Source: Clostridiales bacterium (GTDB lineage: Bacteria > Bacillota > Clostridia > Lachnospirales > Lachnospiraceae). Taken from it: 40,150 nt of DNA. This document shows positions 16,062 to 24,897 of this stretch, in pieces (the stretch's first letter is position 1; each line of letters begins with the position of its first letter). The notes beneath the pieces were generated by a model. The model saw only the letters and a list, made by a program, of their open reading frames with translations. It ran no database searches and had not been told where the DNA came from. The stretch lies in NCBI GenBank assembly GCA_015655075.1, contig JAATFT010000089.1, forward strand, positions 1 to 40,150, read 5' to 3'. Made by a program: the position numbers and the translations under genes.

Positions 16062-16328
16062 TTTATCCGCCTCTTTCTTAATATTACTATGATATATAAT
16101 TTAACAAACGTACCTGCATATCGAAATCCAACATGAGAATTCACCGTACTTTCACCTGATGCTTACGAATGGTTTGGCCTATACGGCATCCGTTCCCTAC
16201 AGTAACCTTCTAAGCGTATTATACTCCTTTCATACCGTGGAATCAACTCAAAAATAGGCGGATCCGGGTAATGTGTTGGGGTAATGCCATATATCCAAGA
16301 AAAGGAAACATTAATTTTATTTTTAAAA

Positions 16329-16357
16329 TTGTCATTTACGATAGAATAAGCTATAAT
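16329..16357 (+). promoter_or_regulatory. promoter of xpaC-telA
   Basis: TTGTCA (16329-16334), exactly 17 bases, TATAAT (16352-16357): a near-perfect sigma-A promoter 40 bases before the start codon. The divergent stretch 16062-16328 shows no gene. Confidence 0.85.
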
Positions 16358-16397
16358 AGGACTAGTTATATTTACGCCAATAAAGCGGAGGAATAAC

Positions 16398-17723
16398 ATG
16401 GATAGACGGAATTTTTCCAATTTAGGAAATGAAATTAAAGATATTGTCCAAAATGCGGTTAATACTATGAATTTTCGGCAATTGAACAAAGATATAGAGA
16501 ATACGGTTAGAGATGCCCTGGAAGAAGTAAAAAGCGCGTTGGACGCCAATTACAGGGACAGACAAAACAGTAACAGGTATAACAGGCAATGGAGCGGGGC
16601 GGATCAGAACGATGAGCAAACCAGGCGGCCGAATGGCGGCAAAGAGCATTTTTACAACAGGAAAAATAATCCCAGGCCGCATCCGCACTGCGCTGATCAT
16701 AATCCCAAAGAACCCAGACAGCATGGAAGGAAAAATACCTGCTTTCCTAATGTTCCGGTAGGAAGAGTATTCGGGATTTTACTTACCGTTTTCGGAGGCA
16801 TAGGTATAGGATTAACAGGAATTGCCGTATTTGTTTTCGCTTTCATCGGTGAATTAACCGGAAAGCTTAATTTCTTTGGAACGATTGCCCTTGGTCTGCT
16901 GCCTTTATTATGTGCCAGTATATTCATGACGGCAAAGGGAACAAAGATAAGAAAAAGGCTGCAAAGATTTCGCCGGTATTTAGGAATATTTCAGAACCGC
17001 AGTTACTATACCATTAAAGAATTATCAGCTAATATTGGATTAAGTAAAAAATTCATATTAAGAGATTTACGAAAAATGATTTCACTCGGAATGTTTCCCG
17101 AAGGCCATATTGACGAGGAGGAAACCTGCCTGATGCTGAACCGCGAAAGCTATCAGCAGTATTTGGAATTGCAGAAAAATATACGTATGAAAAATTTTGA
17201 GGAACAGGAAAAAAACTGGAGGAATGAAAAACAGACAAACGGTCAGAAAGAATCACAGAATTCAGCCGCAGACAAGCCTATGGAAACAAATTTAAAGAAC
17301 GCCATAGAAAACGGCCGGGCATGCATCCGTCAAATCAGGGAAGCAAACGATGCAATCCCGGGAGAAAATATTTCCAGGAAATTGGACCGGTTAGAAGAAG
17401 TCACCAGTAAAATTTTCAAATACGTTGAACTCCATCCTGACCAGCTCCCGGAAATTCAGAAGTTTATGGATTATTATCTTCCCACCACATTGAAATTAGT
17501 GAGTGCTTACAGGGAATTTGACAATCAGTCCGTACAGGGCGAAAATATTGGGGGAGTTAAAAATGAAATTGAAACGACCTTAGATACCATCAATTATGCA
17601 TTTGAAAGGTTATTGGACAGTCTTTTTGAGGACGCGGCAATGGATGTTTCCACCGATATATCCGTGCTGGAAACCATGCTTGCACAAGAAGGACTGACCA
17701 GGGAGGATTTTAAATCCAATTAG
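16398..17723 (+). CDS. XpaC-like 5-bromo-4-chloroindolyl phosphate hydrolysis family membrane protein
   Basis: Membrane-associated partner of TelA; the molecular role of this family is not established despite its name. Of 441 residues, 1-50 form an amphipathic helix (NEIKDIVQNAVNTMNFRQLN), 51-115 are a polar Asn/Arg/Gly-rich linker, and 121-151 and 157-178 are two membrane helices. Residues about 200-240 (YYTIKELSANIGLSKKFILRDLRKMISLGMF) look like a winged-helix-type segment. After a charged Glu/Lys/Gln linker, the C-terminal 140 residues form the helical XpaC domain (DQLPEIQKFMDYYLPTTLKL). GCGGAGG lies before the ATG. telA follows after 31 bases, the usual pairing. Confidence 0.88.
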   Translation: MDRRNFSNLGNEIKDIVQNAVNTMNFRQLNKDIENTVRDALEEVKSALDANYRDRQNSNRYNRQWSGADQNDEQTRRPNGGKEHFYNRKNNPRPHPHCADHNPKEPRQHGRKNTCFPNVPVGRVFGILLTVFGGIGIGLTGIAVFVFAFIGELTGKLNFFGTIALGLLPLLCASIFMTAKGTKIRKRLQRFRRYLGIFQNRSYYTIKELSANIGLSKKFILRDLRKMISLGMFPEGHIDEEETCLMLNRESYQQYLELQKNIRMKNFEEQEKNWRNEKQTNGQKESQNSAADKPMETNLKNAIENGRACIRQIREANDAIPGENISRKLDRLEEVTSKIFKYVELHPDQLPEIQKFMDYYLPTTLKLVSAYREFDNQSVQGENIGGVKNEIETTLDTINYAFERLLDSLFEDAAMDVSTDISVLETMLAQEGLTREDFKSN

Positions 17724-17754
17724 AGTGCTCAATTAACCATAGGAGGATGAAATA

Positions 17755-18888
17755 ATGAATAACGAAATACCAACACTAACCTTTGAGCCTTTCGGGGAGG
17801 ATACGGCCGGACAGGATATGTTAAAACAGGAAACCGCTAAACCGGAAGCTGTGGAATTGGACGAAAGCAGCCTTTCGCCGGAAGAACAAAAGATGGTGAA
17901 TGATTTTGCTGAAAAAATAGATCTCAGTCAGTCAAACCTTATTCTCCAATATGGCGCGGGAGCCCAGAAAAAGATTGCCGACTTTTCCGAATCCGCCCTA
18001 AACAATGTAAGGACAAAAGATTTAGGCGAGATAGGCGAGATGCTCTCCTCTGTTGTATTGGAACTAAAGAGCTTTGATAGCGACAATGAGGAAAAAGGGT
18101 TACTGGGGTTATTCAAGAAGACCTCCAATAAGCTTAACGCCATGAAAGCAAAATACGATAAGGCCGAGGTAAATGTCAATAAAATCTGCCAGGTACTTGG
18201 AACCCACCAGATACAATTATTAAAAGATGTCGCTATGCTGGACAAAATGTATGAGTTAAATAAAACCTATTTCAAAGAGCTTTCCATGTATATCTTAGCA
18301 GGCAAAAAGAAACTGGCTAAAGTTCAGACGGCGGAATTGCCTAAATTAATCGAAAAGTCCAAAAACAGCGGTCTCCCTGAGGATGCACAGGCCGTCAATG
18401 ATCTTGCGGCCGTCATAAACCGGTTTGAAAAAAAAATTCATGATCTGGAATTGACCAGAATGATTTCTATTCAGATGGCACCTCAAATACGTCTGGTTCA
18501 GGGAAATGACACCATGATGGCTGAGAAAATACAATCCACCATTGTTAACACAATTCCCCTTTGGAAAAGCCAGATGGTTCTCGCACTTGGAGTCGCTCAC
18601 TCCGGACAGGCTGCCAAGGCCCAGCGGGAAGTAACCGATATGACCAACGAATTATTAAAGAAAAATGCCTCCACCCTTAAAATGGCAACCGTTGAAACAG
18701 CAAAGGAATCGGAACGGGGTATTGTGGATTTGGAAACCCTGCGCATTACCAATGAATCCTTAATCTCCACCCTGGATGAAGTAATCCGCATCCAGACTGA
18801 AGGCCGTCAAAAGAGGAAAGAGGCGGAAACAGAACTAAACCGCATTGAAAGTGAGCTGAAACAAAAGCTGTTGAATATGAGAGGTTAA
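17755..18888 (+). CDS. telA: TelA/KlaA family toxic anion resistance protein
   Basis: Cytosolic, mostly helical protein of the TelA family. Homologues are linked to tellurite and cell-envelope stress tolerance, but the mechanism is not known. The 377 residues are full length: an acidic N-terminal tail (to about 40), LSPEEQKMVNDFAEKIDLSQSNLILQYG (partly) in the conserved entry helix, then QVLGTHQIQLLKDVAMLDKMYELN and repeated long helices with coiled-coil character to the C-terminus. AGGAGG lies 8 bases before the ATG. Co-transcribed with the XpaC-like gene. A strong terminator follows. Confidence 0.92.
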   Translation: MNNEIPTLTFEPFGEDTAGQDMLKQETAKPEAVELDESSLSPEEQKMVNDFAEKIDLSQSNLILQYGAGAQKKIADFSESALNNVRTKDLGEIGEMLSSVVLELKSFDSDNEEKGLLGLFKKTSNKLNAMKAKYDKAEVNVNKICQVLGTHQIQLLKDVAMLDKMYELNKTYFKELSMYILAGKKKLAKVQTAELPKLIEKSKNSGLPEDAQAVNDLAAVINRFEKKIHDLELTRMISIQMAPQIRLVQGNDTMMAEKIQSTIVNTIPLWKSQMVLALGVAHSGQAAKAQREVTDMTNELLKKNASTLKMATVETAKESERGIVDLETLRITNESLISTLDEVIRIQTEGRQKRKEAETELNRIESELKQKLLNMRG

Positions 18889-18935
18889 TACAACATTTTT
18901 TCTGCAATAGGGCCCAATTCCCTGTTGCAGAGTAA

Positions 18936-18976
18936 GAGCTGTTGAAAACGCAGGTTTCAACAGCTCACTCTTTTTT
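18936..18976. terminator. strong terminator after telA
   Basis: GAGCTGTTGAAA and TTTCAACAGCTC form a perfect 12-bp stem with a 7-nt loop, followed by ACTCTTTTTT. A weaker hairpin (TCTGCAATAGGG / CCCTGTTGCAGA) precedes it at 18901-18931. It separates telA from the convergent wall hydrolase gene and may serve both. Confidence 0.88.
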
Positions 18977-18979
18977 ATC

Positions 18980-19795
18980 TTATTTAAATTCATGATTCCC
19001 TAGACTTAAAGTATTCCCCTTTAAACTACCGCTAAAATATAAATACTTACTAAAATTTTTCTTAGAACCGTTCACCGTTATGGTGGTGGTTCCACTTAAA
19101 GCCGCTTTCGCTGCTTTGATGCATGCCTTCTGTGCTGCTGAAGTAAATTTGCCCTGATCATACCGCTTCAGTGCTTTACTTAAAGCTCCGTTTGTAGCAG
19201 GTCCAAACTGGTATTTCTGATATATAACTCCCTTTATTGTATCGGGATATGCGCCGGATCTCTTTCTGTTCATTACCACTATACCAACAGCAAGTTTGCC
19301 GTTATAGGATTCGCTGTTGGCTTCACAATATATTAATGCGGATAATAATCTTAAATCCGCTTTGGAATAAGCCGCTTTTTCTTTTGCTGCTTTTTTAGCT
19401 GCGGCTTCTTTTGCCGCTTTCTTCTTTGCTGCGGCTTTTTCTGCTGCCGCCTTCTTTTCGGCAGCTTCTTTTGCGGCTTTTTCTTCCGCTGCCTTTTTAG
19501 CTTCCGCCGCTTCTGCAGCGCTATCATTACCTTCTTCCGACGAAGTCCCTGTTGTATCTCCCAAAACAGCATCCGTGCTTTCACCGTCCGTTACGGAAGA
19601 ATCCGTATTGGTTGTATCGCTTACTGTACCGTTATCGGCAACGGCCTGGCCGTCAGTAGATGCATTTACCGTGGTATCTTGAACTTTAGTATCTTCTGTA
19701 ACAATATTATCTTCTGCTGCATATGTGTATACCTTCGCAAAACCTGTTAATACAATTCCCGTAATCATACACAATAGTAACTTTCTGAATTTCAT
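18980..19795 (-). CDS. secreted cell wall hydrolase, SleB/CwlJ family
   Basis: Predicted peptidoglycan hydrolase (Hydrolase_2 family, lytic transglycosylase or amidase-like activity in SleB relatives). Of 271 residues, 1-27 are a signal peptide (LCMITGIVLTGFAKVYTYAA). Residues 28-92 are an acidic Thr/Ser/Asp-rich linker. Residues 93-143 are an Ala/Lys/Glu repeat that should form a long helix and may bind wall polymers. The catalytic domain (about 145-271) starts ADLRLLSALIYCEANSESY with the expected catalytic Glu and includes VGIVVMNRKRSGAYPDTIKG and YQFGPATNGAL. A spore-germination role is known for SleB but many vegetative paralogues exist, so the role here is open. Confidence 0.9.
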   Translation of the reverse strand: MKFRKLLLCMITGIVLTGFAKVYTYAAEDNIVTEDTKVQDTTVNASTDGQAVADNGTVSDTTNTDSSVTDGESTDAVLGDTTGTSSEEGNDSAAEAAEAKKAAEEKAAKEAAEKKAAAEKAAAKKKAAKEAAAKKAAKEKAAYSKADLRLLSALIYCEANSESYNGKLAVGIVVMNRKRSGAYPDTIKGVIYQKYQFGPATNGALSKALKRYDQGKFTSAAQKACIKAAKAALSGTTTITVNGSKKNFSKYLYFSGSLKGNTLSLGNHEFK

Positions 19796-19914
19796 AATAG
19801 TCTCCTTTTAACAGCTTAATTTACCTAAGCCATTCTTAATTATAGCTATCAAATTATTACAAATTTCGAACATGTGTTAAGATAAGGTAACAATCATTTA
19901 ATAATTACGTAACA

Positions 19915-19943
19915 ATTATAGCATAGGATAATTTAAAAATCAA
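19915..19943 (-). promoter_or_regulatory. candidate promoter of the wall hydrolase gene
   Basis: On the minus strand TTGATT (19943-19938), 17 bases, TATAAT (19920-19915), with TG one base before the -10 (TGCTATAAT). It implies a 5' leader of about 110 bases. Confidence 0.6.
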
Positions 19944-20147
19944 GTCATTAAAATCCATAACGGAATAATTTCTTTGTTAAAATATCGATAAATAACCTTA
20001 AAATAGGGCAAAATTCATCAAGATTACTATAAAAATGCATAAGAATGTTACAAATTAAATTAATCAAATTGCAAATCTTTTTAAATATATTACAAAATTT
20101 TTAATTAATTAATTTAAATATCGTTCAATCCTATAACAAATGCTCCT

Positions 20148-20287
20148 ATGATTAAACCCAATTTAAAAGATGTTCTTGAAGTTTTTAGCTGCAACCAGAC
20201 TTGTCTGAGTTAAGAAAGGTATGTAGGTTCTACGGCGTTTCAGACGAAGAGTTAGATTATTGGTTAAATGAGATAGAAATTAATTAA
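20148..20287 (+). pseudogene. possible decayed small ORF (frameshifted)
   Basis: ATG at 20148 opens MIKPNLKDVLEVFSC and stops soon after. A second frame continues with LSELRKVCRFYGVSDEEL and ends in DYWLNEIEIN at 20287. Joined by one frameshift near the TTTTT at about 20181, they would give a protein of about 45 residues. No family is recognised and no good ribosome binding site is seen. The rest of 19944-20328 is AT-rich and shows nothing else. Confidence 0.3.
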
Positions 20288-20328
20288 GTATAAAATGAAT
20301 CACCGGAGGAATAATGAGCATAAAAAGC

Positions 20329-20368
20329 GGGCTGCTCACTTGCGGTTTAGACGCAAGTGAGACAGCCC
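20329..20368 (-). terminator. terminator of the rml operon
   Basis: GGGCTGTCTCACTTGCG and CGCAAGTGAGCAGCCC pair with one bulge around a 7-nt loop on the minus strand, followed by GCTTTTTATG. It lies 84 bases after the rmlB stop. Confidence 0.8.
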
Positions 20369-20451
20369 CTTATATCCGACGGGACCCCTTTACGGCAAAT
20401 TGGCTTTACGCGCAATAGGAAATTGAGGCGTCCTGCATAAAAAATTCAACA

Positions 20452-21525
20452 CTACCGATACATCTCCTGATAATATTTCTGATAGTCTCCGTTTGTTACA
20501 TGGACCATCCACTCCCGGTTATTCAAATACCATTGGATCGTAAGGCGGATGCCCTCCGCAAACATGGTTTCCGGTTCCCAGCCGGTTTCGGCTTTAATTT
20601 TATCCGGGGCAATGGCATACCGTCTGTCATGGCCTTTTCTGTCCTCCACATATTGGATTAAATCTTTGTTCAGATGCACTCTTCTTGGGTCATCAAAAGT
20701 AAGCTGCTCTGCCAGGGTCTCAATAATCAGATTGACTATCTCAATATTCTGCTTTTCATTATGGCCGCCTACATTATATACCTGTCCAAGCCTTCCCCGT
20801 TCCATAACCATATCAATGGCTTTGGCATGATCCGTGACATAAAGCCAGTCCCGGACATTTTTGCCGTCCCCATAAACCGGAAGCTTTTTGCCAAGAAGGG
20901 CATTGTTAATCATAAGGGGAATCAATTTTTCCGGAAACTGATACGGCCCGTAATTATTACTGCATCTTGTAATATTAGCCGGGAAATGGAAAGTATCTAT
21001 GTAGGCTTTTACTAACATGTCCGCCGACGCCTTACTTGCAGAATAAGGACTATGGGGATCAACTGGGGTTGTTTCATAAAAATAACCGGATACCTCCTTC
21101 AGGGAACCGTATACCTCGTCCGTGGATACCTGAAGATACTTTTTATCCTCTTTATATCCATCCCCTGTTTCCCATGCACATTTGGCGGCATCCAAAAGGT
21201 TTAAAGTCCCCATTACATTGGTGCTTACAAAAACCTGGGGATTTCTTATACTGCGGTCCACATGGCTCTCCGCCGCAAAATGTACCACCCTGTCAATTTC
21301 ATATTTTTGAAACAGATTATGGATTGCCTCTTTATTACAGATGTCCTCCTTAATGAAAAGATAATTCTCCCTGTTTTTAACGGAAACCAGGTTTTCAAGA
21401 TTTCCCGCATAGGTTAAACAGTCCACGTTAATTATCCGAATAGAATCTTCATACTTCTTAAACATATACTGGATATAGTTGGACCCGATGAATCCGGCTC
21501 CTCCGGTTACTAAGTAGGTTTTCAT
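20452..21525 (-). CDS. rmlB: dTDP-glucose 4,6-dehydratase
   Basis: Second step of dTDP-L-rhamnose synthesis: NAD-dependent conversion of dTDP-glucose to dTDP-4-keto-6-deoxyglucose in the cytoplasm. The 357 residues form an extended SDR: the NAD site GGAGFIGSNYI at 8-18, the catalytic TDEVYG segment near 130, and the YSASKASAD motif near 160 with the active-site Tyr and Lys. NNYGPYQFPEKLIPL near 190 and RDWLYVTDH near 225 are typical RmlB. Its ribosome binding site GGGAGG overlaps the rmlD stop codon, so the two are tightly coupled. Last gene of the A-C-D-B operon. Confidence 0.97.
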   Translation of the reverse strand: MKTYLVTGGAGFIGSNYIQYMFKKYEDSIRIINVDCLTYAGNLENLVSVKNRENYLFIKEDICNKEAIHNLFQKYEIDRVVHFAAESHVDRSIRNPQVFVSTNVMGTLNLLDAAKCAWETGDGYKEDKKYLQVSTDEVYGSLKEVSGYFYETTPVDPHSPYSASKASADMLVKAYIDTFHFPANITRCSNNYGPYQFPEKLIPLMINNALLGKKLPVYGDGKNVRDWLYVTDHAKAIDMVMERGRLGQVYNVGGHNEKQNIEIVNLIIETLAEQLTFDDPRRVHLNKDLIQYVEDRKGHDRRYAIAPDKIKAETGWEPETMFAEGIRLTIQWYLNNREWMVHVTNGDYQKYYQEMYR

Positions 21526-21530
21526 GTTAT

Positions 21531-22409
21531 TTACCTCCCGATTTTATATTGTTCCATATATTCCTTAAGGGCTTCTTTCCAGTGCTTCATCGTATATCCG
21601 GCTTCTTTTAGTTTTTTATTCTCCAAGACGGAGTATTTCGGACGTCTGGCAGGAGTCGGGTATTCTTCCGTGGTAATTGGCTTTACAACAACCTTTTTGC
21701 CTGCTAAGCGAAATATTTCAATTGCAAACTCATACCAGGAAGTCCTGCCCTCGCAGGTCCCATGATAGATTCCGGAATCATCTTTGTCAATTAAAAAAGC
21801 AATTGCACGGGCAAGCTCCAACGCACTGGTAGGAGAACCGTATTGGTCGTTTACTACCTTGATCTCACTGTTTTTTTCTGCCAAAGCAAGCATGGCTTTT
21901 ACAAAATTCTTCCCTTCCCCATACAGCCAGGCCGTACGTACAATATTATATTTTTTACATAAGCTTTTAACAAATTCTTCCCCCGCAAGCTTGGTTGTAC
22001 CGTAAACACTTTTCGGGTTGGGCACGGCATCTTCCGTATAAGGAGTATTCCCCTCGCCGTCGAAAACATAATCCGTGGAAATGTGAATCAGCTTTGCGTC
22101 CATGGCGTCGGCTGCGGCTGCCAGATTCTTAGGACCCGTGGCGTTAATCTGGTATGCCCTCTCCCTGTCGCTTTCACATAAATCCACTGCCGTATGGGCC
22201 GCACAATTAATAATAATTTCCGGGTTTACATCCTGTACTAAATTCATAACCGCTACAGAATTGGTAATGTCCAGTATAATCGGACAATATGCTGTAGGCT
22301 CCCCCATATCGGTATTTATAACCGTTAAATCGCATCTTTCTTTCAGTACTTGATTTAAAGCTCTCCCCAACTGGCCGCAAGCACCTGTAATAACAATTCT
22401 TCGTTCCAT
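21531..22409 (-). CDS. rmlD: dTDP-4-dehydrorhamnose reductase
   Basis: Last step of dTDP-L-rhamnose synthesis, reducing dTDP-4-keto-L-rhamnose with NAD(P)H. The 292 residues show the Rossmann motif GACGQLGRAL at 8-17, STDYVFDGEG near 112, the YGTTKLAGE catalytic motif near 135, and RTAWLYG near 158, all typical of RmlD. A 156-bp gap separates it from rmlC and contains no gene; a perfect 20-bp palindrome built on AATTGTTTATATAAACAATT lies at its distal end (22560-22579). Confidence 0.97.
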   Translation of the reverse strand: MERRIVITGACGQLGRALNQVLKERCDLTVINTDMGEPTAYCPIILDITNSVAVMNLVQDVNPEIIINCAAHTAVDLCESDRERAYQINATGPKNLAAAADAMDAKLIHISTDYVFDGEGNTPYTEDAVPNPKSVYGTTKLAGEEFVKSLCKKYNIVRTAWLYGEGKNFVKAMLALAEKNSEIKVVNDQYGSPTSALELARAIAFLIDKDDSGIYHGTCEGRTSWYEFAIEIFRLAGKKVVVKPITTEEYPTPARRPKYSVLENKKLKEAGYTMKHWKEALKEYMEQYKIGR

Positions 22410-22565
22410 CTTAACCTCTTTTCTGCACTACCAGGATCTTTTTTTTGTCTCCCTCATCCCCCAAATAAAATATTCCCAATTTTATACAGCTATTCGCTAT
22501 TTAACACATAATTTTACATATTTTGTGGCGCATAAACAGTTATGTTAGTTCATAAGAACAATTGT

Positions 22566-23117
22566 TTATATAAACAATTCACAAAATCTGGACAGCTTTG
22601 TATCCTTCTCCGATATAGTTAATTCCATTCCTTCCTCTATGGGCCATTTTATATTCAGGTCAGGGTCATTCCAGATAATTCCACCCTGGTCTTCGGAATG
22701 ATAAAAATCAGTACATTTATATGCAAATTCAGCTTCTTTTGATAATACTAAAAAACCATGGGCAAATCCTGACGGAATATAAAGCTCTTTTTTATTCTCT
22801 TCCGACAAAATTACCCCGCACCATTTAGCATAAGTTTCAGAACCTGGACGTAAATCCACCGCAACATCATATACCTCGCCTTTTATTACCCGTACCAGTT
22901 TCCCCTGGGGATAATTTTTTTGAAAATGAAGTCCCCTTAGAACCCCTTTTTTTGACATGGATTGATTATCCTGTACAAATATCTGCTTTAGTCCCGCCGC
23001 CTTAAAATCCTCATAATTATAGATTTCCATAAAATAACCGCGGCCGTCACCCAAGCATGCCGGTTCAATAATATATAAACCTTCGATATCACATTTAATA
23101 AAATTAAATTGTCCCAT
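22566..23117 (-). CDS. rmlC: dTDP-4-dehydrorhamnose 3,5-epimerase
   Basis: Third enzyme of the pathway, epimerising carbons 3 and 5 of the 4-keto sugar. A 183-residue cupin with VLRGLHFQ near 60 (catalytic His), VIKGEVYDVAVDLRPGS near 82, and YIPSGFAHGFLVLS near 113, followed by a tyrosine in EFAYKCTDFY. AGGAGA precedes the ATG. A copy of this ribosome binding region is found 52 bases further upstream, separated by an inserted R1 repeat fragment (see findings). Confidence 0.96.
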   Translation of the reverse strand: MGQFNFIKCDIEGLYIIEPACLGDGRGYFMEIYNYEDFKAAGLKQIFVQDNQSMSKKGVLRGLHFQKNYPQGKLVRVIKGEVYDVAVDLRPGSETYAKWCGVILSEENKKELYIPSGFAHGFLVLSKEAEFAYKCTDFYHSEDQGGIIWNDPDLNIKWPIEEGMELTISEKDTKLSRFCELFI

Positions 23118-23135
23118 AATTTCTCCTGTTGTATT

Positions 23136-23175
23136 GTCAAAGCGGATCTTCTTCGGTCCGCTGCCGCTACGATTT
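23136..23175. repeat. 40-bp insertion of an R1-type repeat between rmlA and rmlC
   Basis: The 40 bases begin GTCAAAGCGGAT and contain the stem GCGGA/TCCGC, as in the R1 copies. They are flanked by a perfect 12-bp direct repeat, TCCTGTTGTATT (23124-23135 and 23176-23187), consistent with duplication of the target when the repeat inserted. Confidence 0.65.
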
Positions 23176-23212
23176 TCCTGTTGTATTTTTTTATGATGGC
23201 CGGGATTAATGG

Positions 23213-24082
23213 CTACAGGCCGTCTGCCACCTCTGCCAAGTACCTGCCATATTGGGTTTTCAGCATAGGTTCCGCAAGTTTTAACAGTTGTTTTTTACTG
23301 ATATATCCTTTTTTATAGGCTATCTCTTCAATACAGGAAATATAAAGGCCCTGCCTTTTCTGTATGGAAGCCACATAATTGGAAGCATCCAGAAGGGAAT
23401 CGTGATTTCCCGTATCTAACCATGCCATACCCCGGCCTAAGGTTTCTACCTTTAAATCACCGGCTTCTAAATAAACATTATTGACCCCCGTAATCTCCAT
23501 CTCACCCCGTACCGACGGTTTGATGCTTTTTGCAATCTCAATAACCCGGTTATCGTAGAAATACAGTCCCGGTACGGCAAAATTGGATTTTGGCTTTTCC
23601 GGCTTTTCTTCAATGGAAATTGCCCTCCCTGCTTCATCAAACTCAACGACGCCATAAGCCCCCGGATCCCTGACATAGTATCCGAAAATAGTGGCACCAT
23701 GTTCCCTTGCCGTTGCTTTTTGCAGAGTAACCGTAAAACTTCTTCCATAGAAAATGTTATCTCCCAGGATCAGAGCAACCCTGTCTTTGCCGATAAAATT
23801 CTCTCCTATGATAAAAGCCTCCGCCAAACCGCGGGGCTTTTCCTGTGCTTCATAAGAAAAGAACATTCCAATCCTGCTTCCGTCTCCCAGCAATTCTTCA
23901 AATATGGGTAAATCCCTTGGTGTGGAAATAACCAGTACTTCCCTGATACCTGCCAACATCAGGATAGAGAGCGGATAATAAATCATTGGTTTATCATAAA
24001 TCGGAAGTATTTGCTTTGATACCGCTTTGGTAACCGGATATAGCCTGGTTCCGGAACCACCGGCAAGAATAATTCCCTTCAT
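23213..24082 (-). CDS. rmlA: glucose-1-phosphate thymidylyltransferase
   Basis: First step of the pathway: dTTP plus glucose-1-phosphate to dTDP-glucose. The 289 residues are the usual length. The nucleotidyltransferase signature [17 protein letters not shown] at 8-24 and KPMIYYPLS follow each other as expected; LGDNIFYG near 108 holds the metal-binding Asp; [19 protein letters not shown] lies near 157-175. AGGAGG stands before the start. It opens the rml operon; no glycosyltransferase gene is in the cluster, so the rhamnose acceptor is encoded elsewhere. Confidence 0.97.
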   Translation of the reverse strand: MKGIILAGGSGTRLYPVTKAVSKQILPIYDKPMIYYPLSILMLAGIREVLVISTPRDLPIFEELLGDGSRIGMFFSYEAQEKPRGLAEAFIIGENFIGKDRVALILGDNIFYGRSFTVTLQKATAREHGATIFGYYVRDPGAYGVVEFDEAGRAISIEEKPEKPKSNFAVPGLYFYDNRVIEIAKSIKPSVRGEMEITGVNNVYLEAGDLKVETLGRGMAWLDTGNHDSLLDASNYVASIQKRQGLYISCIEEIAYKKGYISKKQLLKLAEPMLKTQYGRYLAEVADGL

Positions 24083-24314
24083 TCATAAATCCTCCTGAAA
24101 GTTATTGGTTCCAAACTATTTTTAATATTAATTTGGTAATGTAATCTATTTTACCACATATCCATAAAAAAATCTTTTACTTTTTTAACAAACATGATAT
24201 TTTATTCATTTTAAATATCGACCTATCCCTGTGATACCAATCTTCTTTCTCCGGTTATATCCCTGATTAGAATTATCAGAAATATAAAACATTTTGTCGA
24301 AAAGCCGTATACAA

Positions 24315-24377
24315 AAACCAGTACCCTGTAACCAATCGCATAAAAATAAGCTGTGACGGTTTACAGGGTACTGGTTT
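24315..24377 (-). terminator. terminator after the rhamnose mutarotase gene
   Basis: AAACCAGTACCCTGTAA and TTTACAGGGTACTGGTTT form a long near-perfect stem with a loop of about 28 bases. On the minus strand the stem runs into GGTTTTTGTAT. It lies just after the stop at 24394. The remaining gap 24083-24314 holds only the AT-rich upstream region of rmlA. Confidence 0.75.
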
Positions 24378-24393
24378 GGTTTACAAATTTTAA

Positions 24394-24705
24394 TTAATCT
24401 AAATGGAATACCAGCTTTAAATCTTCGGTCGCAGGGCTGTTGTCCGTATTAGTCTCCATTATGTCCGCCATATAGTCCCACCATTTCCGGTTAATAGCGG
24501 TATCTGCCGATTTTGCCCATAGTTCCTCATCTTCGATTTCAATGTATCCAAACAGAGTGTCGGTTTCCTTGTCAAAGAATATAGAATAGTTCTTTGCCCC
24601 ATGTTCATGGAGCATGTCTATCATTTCAGGCCATAATTCATTGTGCCGGCGTTTATACTCTTTTTCCATTCCTTCAAATAATTTCATTTTAAAGCCTTTT
24701 ATCAA
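24394..24705 (-). CDS. rhaM: L-rhamnose mutarotase
   Basis: Interconverts alpha and beta anomers of L-rhamnose. A 103-residue RhaM/YiiL-fold protein (dimeric alpha/beta barrel): GFKMKLFEGMEKEYKRRHNELWPEM with the conserved His near 21, YSIFFDKETDTLFGYIEIED in the core and WWDYMADIME near 74-83. The start is a TTG at 24705 with GGAGG 7 bases upstream; the ATG at 24687 would remove the conserved first strand. No other rhamnose catabolic gene is near. A palindromic repeat half-copy lies directly upstream of its ribosome binding site. Confidence 0.92.
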   Translation of the reverse strand: MIKGFKMKLFEGMEKEYKRRHNELWPEMIDMLHEHGAKNYSIFFDKETDTLFGYIEIEDEELWAKSADTAINRKWWDYMADIMETNTDNSPATEDLKLVFHLD

Positions 24706-24728
24706 CCTTTTTCCTCCTTTTCTAAAGC

Positions 24729-24767
24729 GAGCACTCTCGGAAACTCCCCTGTACGCATCTTTGCGGC
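24729..24767. repeat. half copy of palindromic repeat family R3
   Basis: Thirty-nine bases from GAGCACTCTCGGAAACTC to TTTGCGGC match 11125-11163. The second arm is absent. It lies 24 bases before the rhaM start codon, the same distance as the copy at the MalF-type permease. Confidence 0.7.
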
Positions 24768-24897
24768 GTTAAAATTTCCAGACAATACCACCCGCATTGC
24801 CGTCGGAATTTTGCCTTGCACTGGCTCATACAACAATTGACAAACCTGTTTTATTATGTACTTTCTGCTACGGGGTATTACAAGGATGTCTTGGAGT

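Noticed and set aside
19351..19584. Lys/Arg-rich 77-codon frame within the wall hydrolase gene
   Set aside because: It is an alternate-frame reading of the Ala/Lys linker of the SleB-type gene.
20452..24082. Complete capsule or wall polysaccharide cluster
   Set aside because: Only the four dTDP-rhamnose genes are present; no glycosyltransferase, flippase or polymerase lies beside them.
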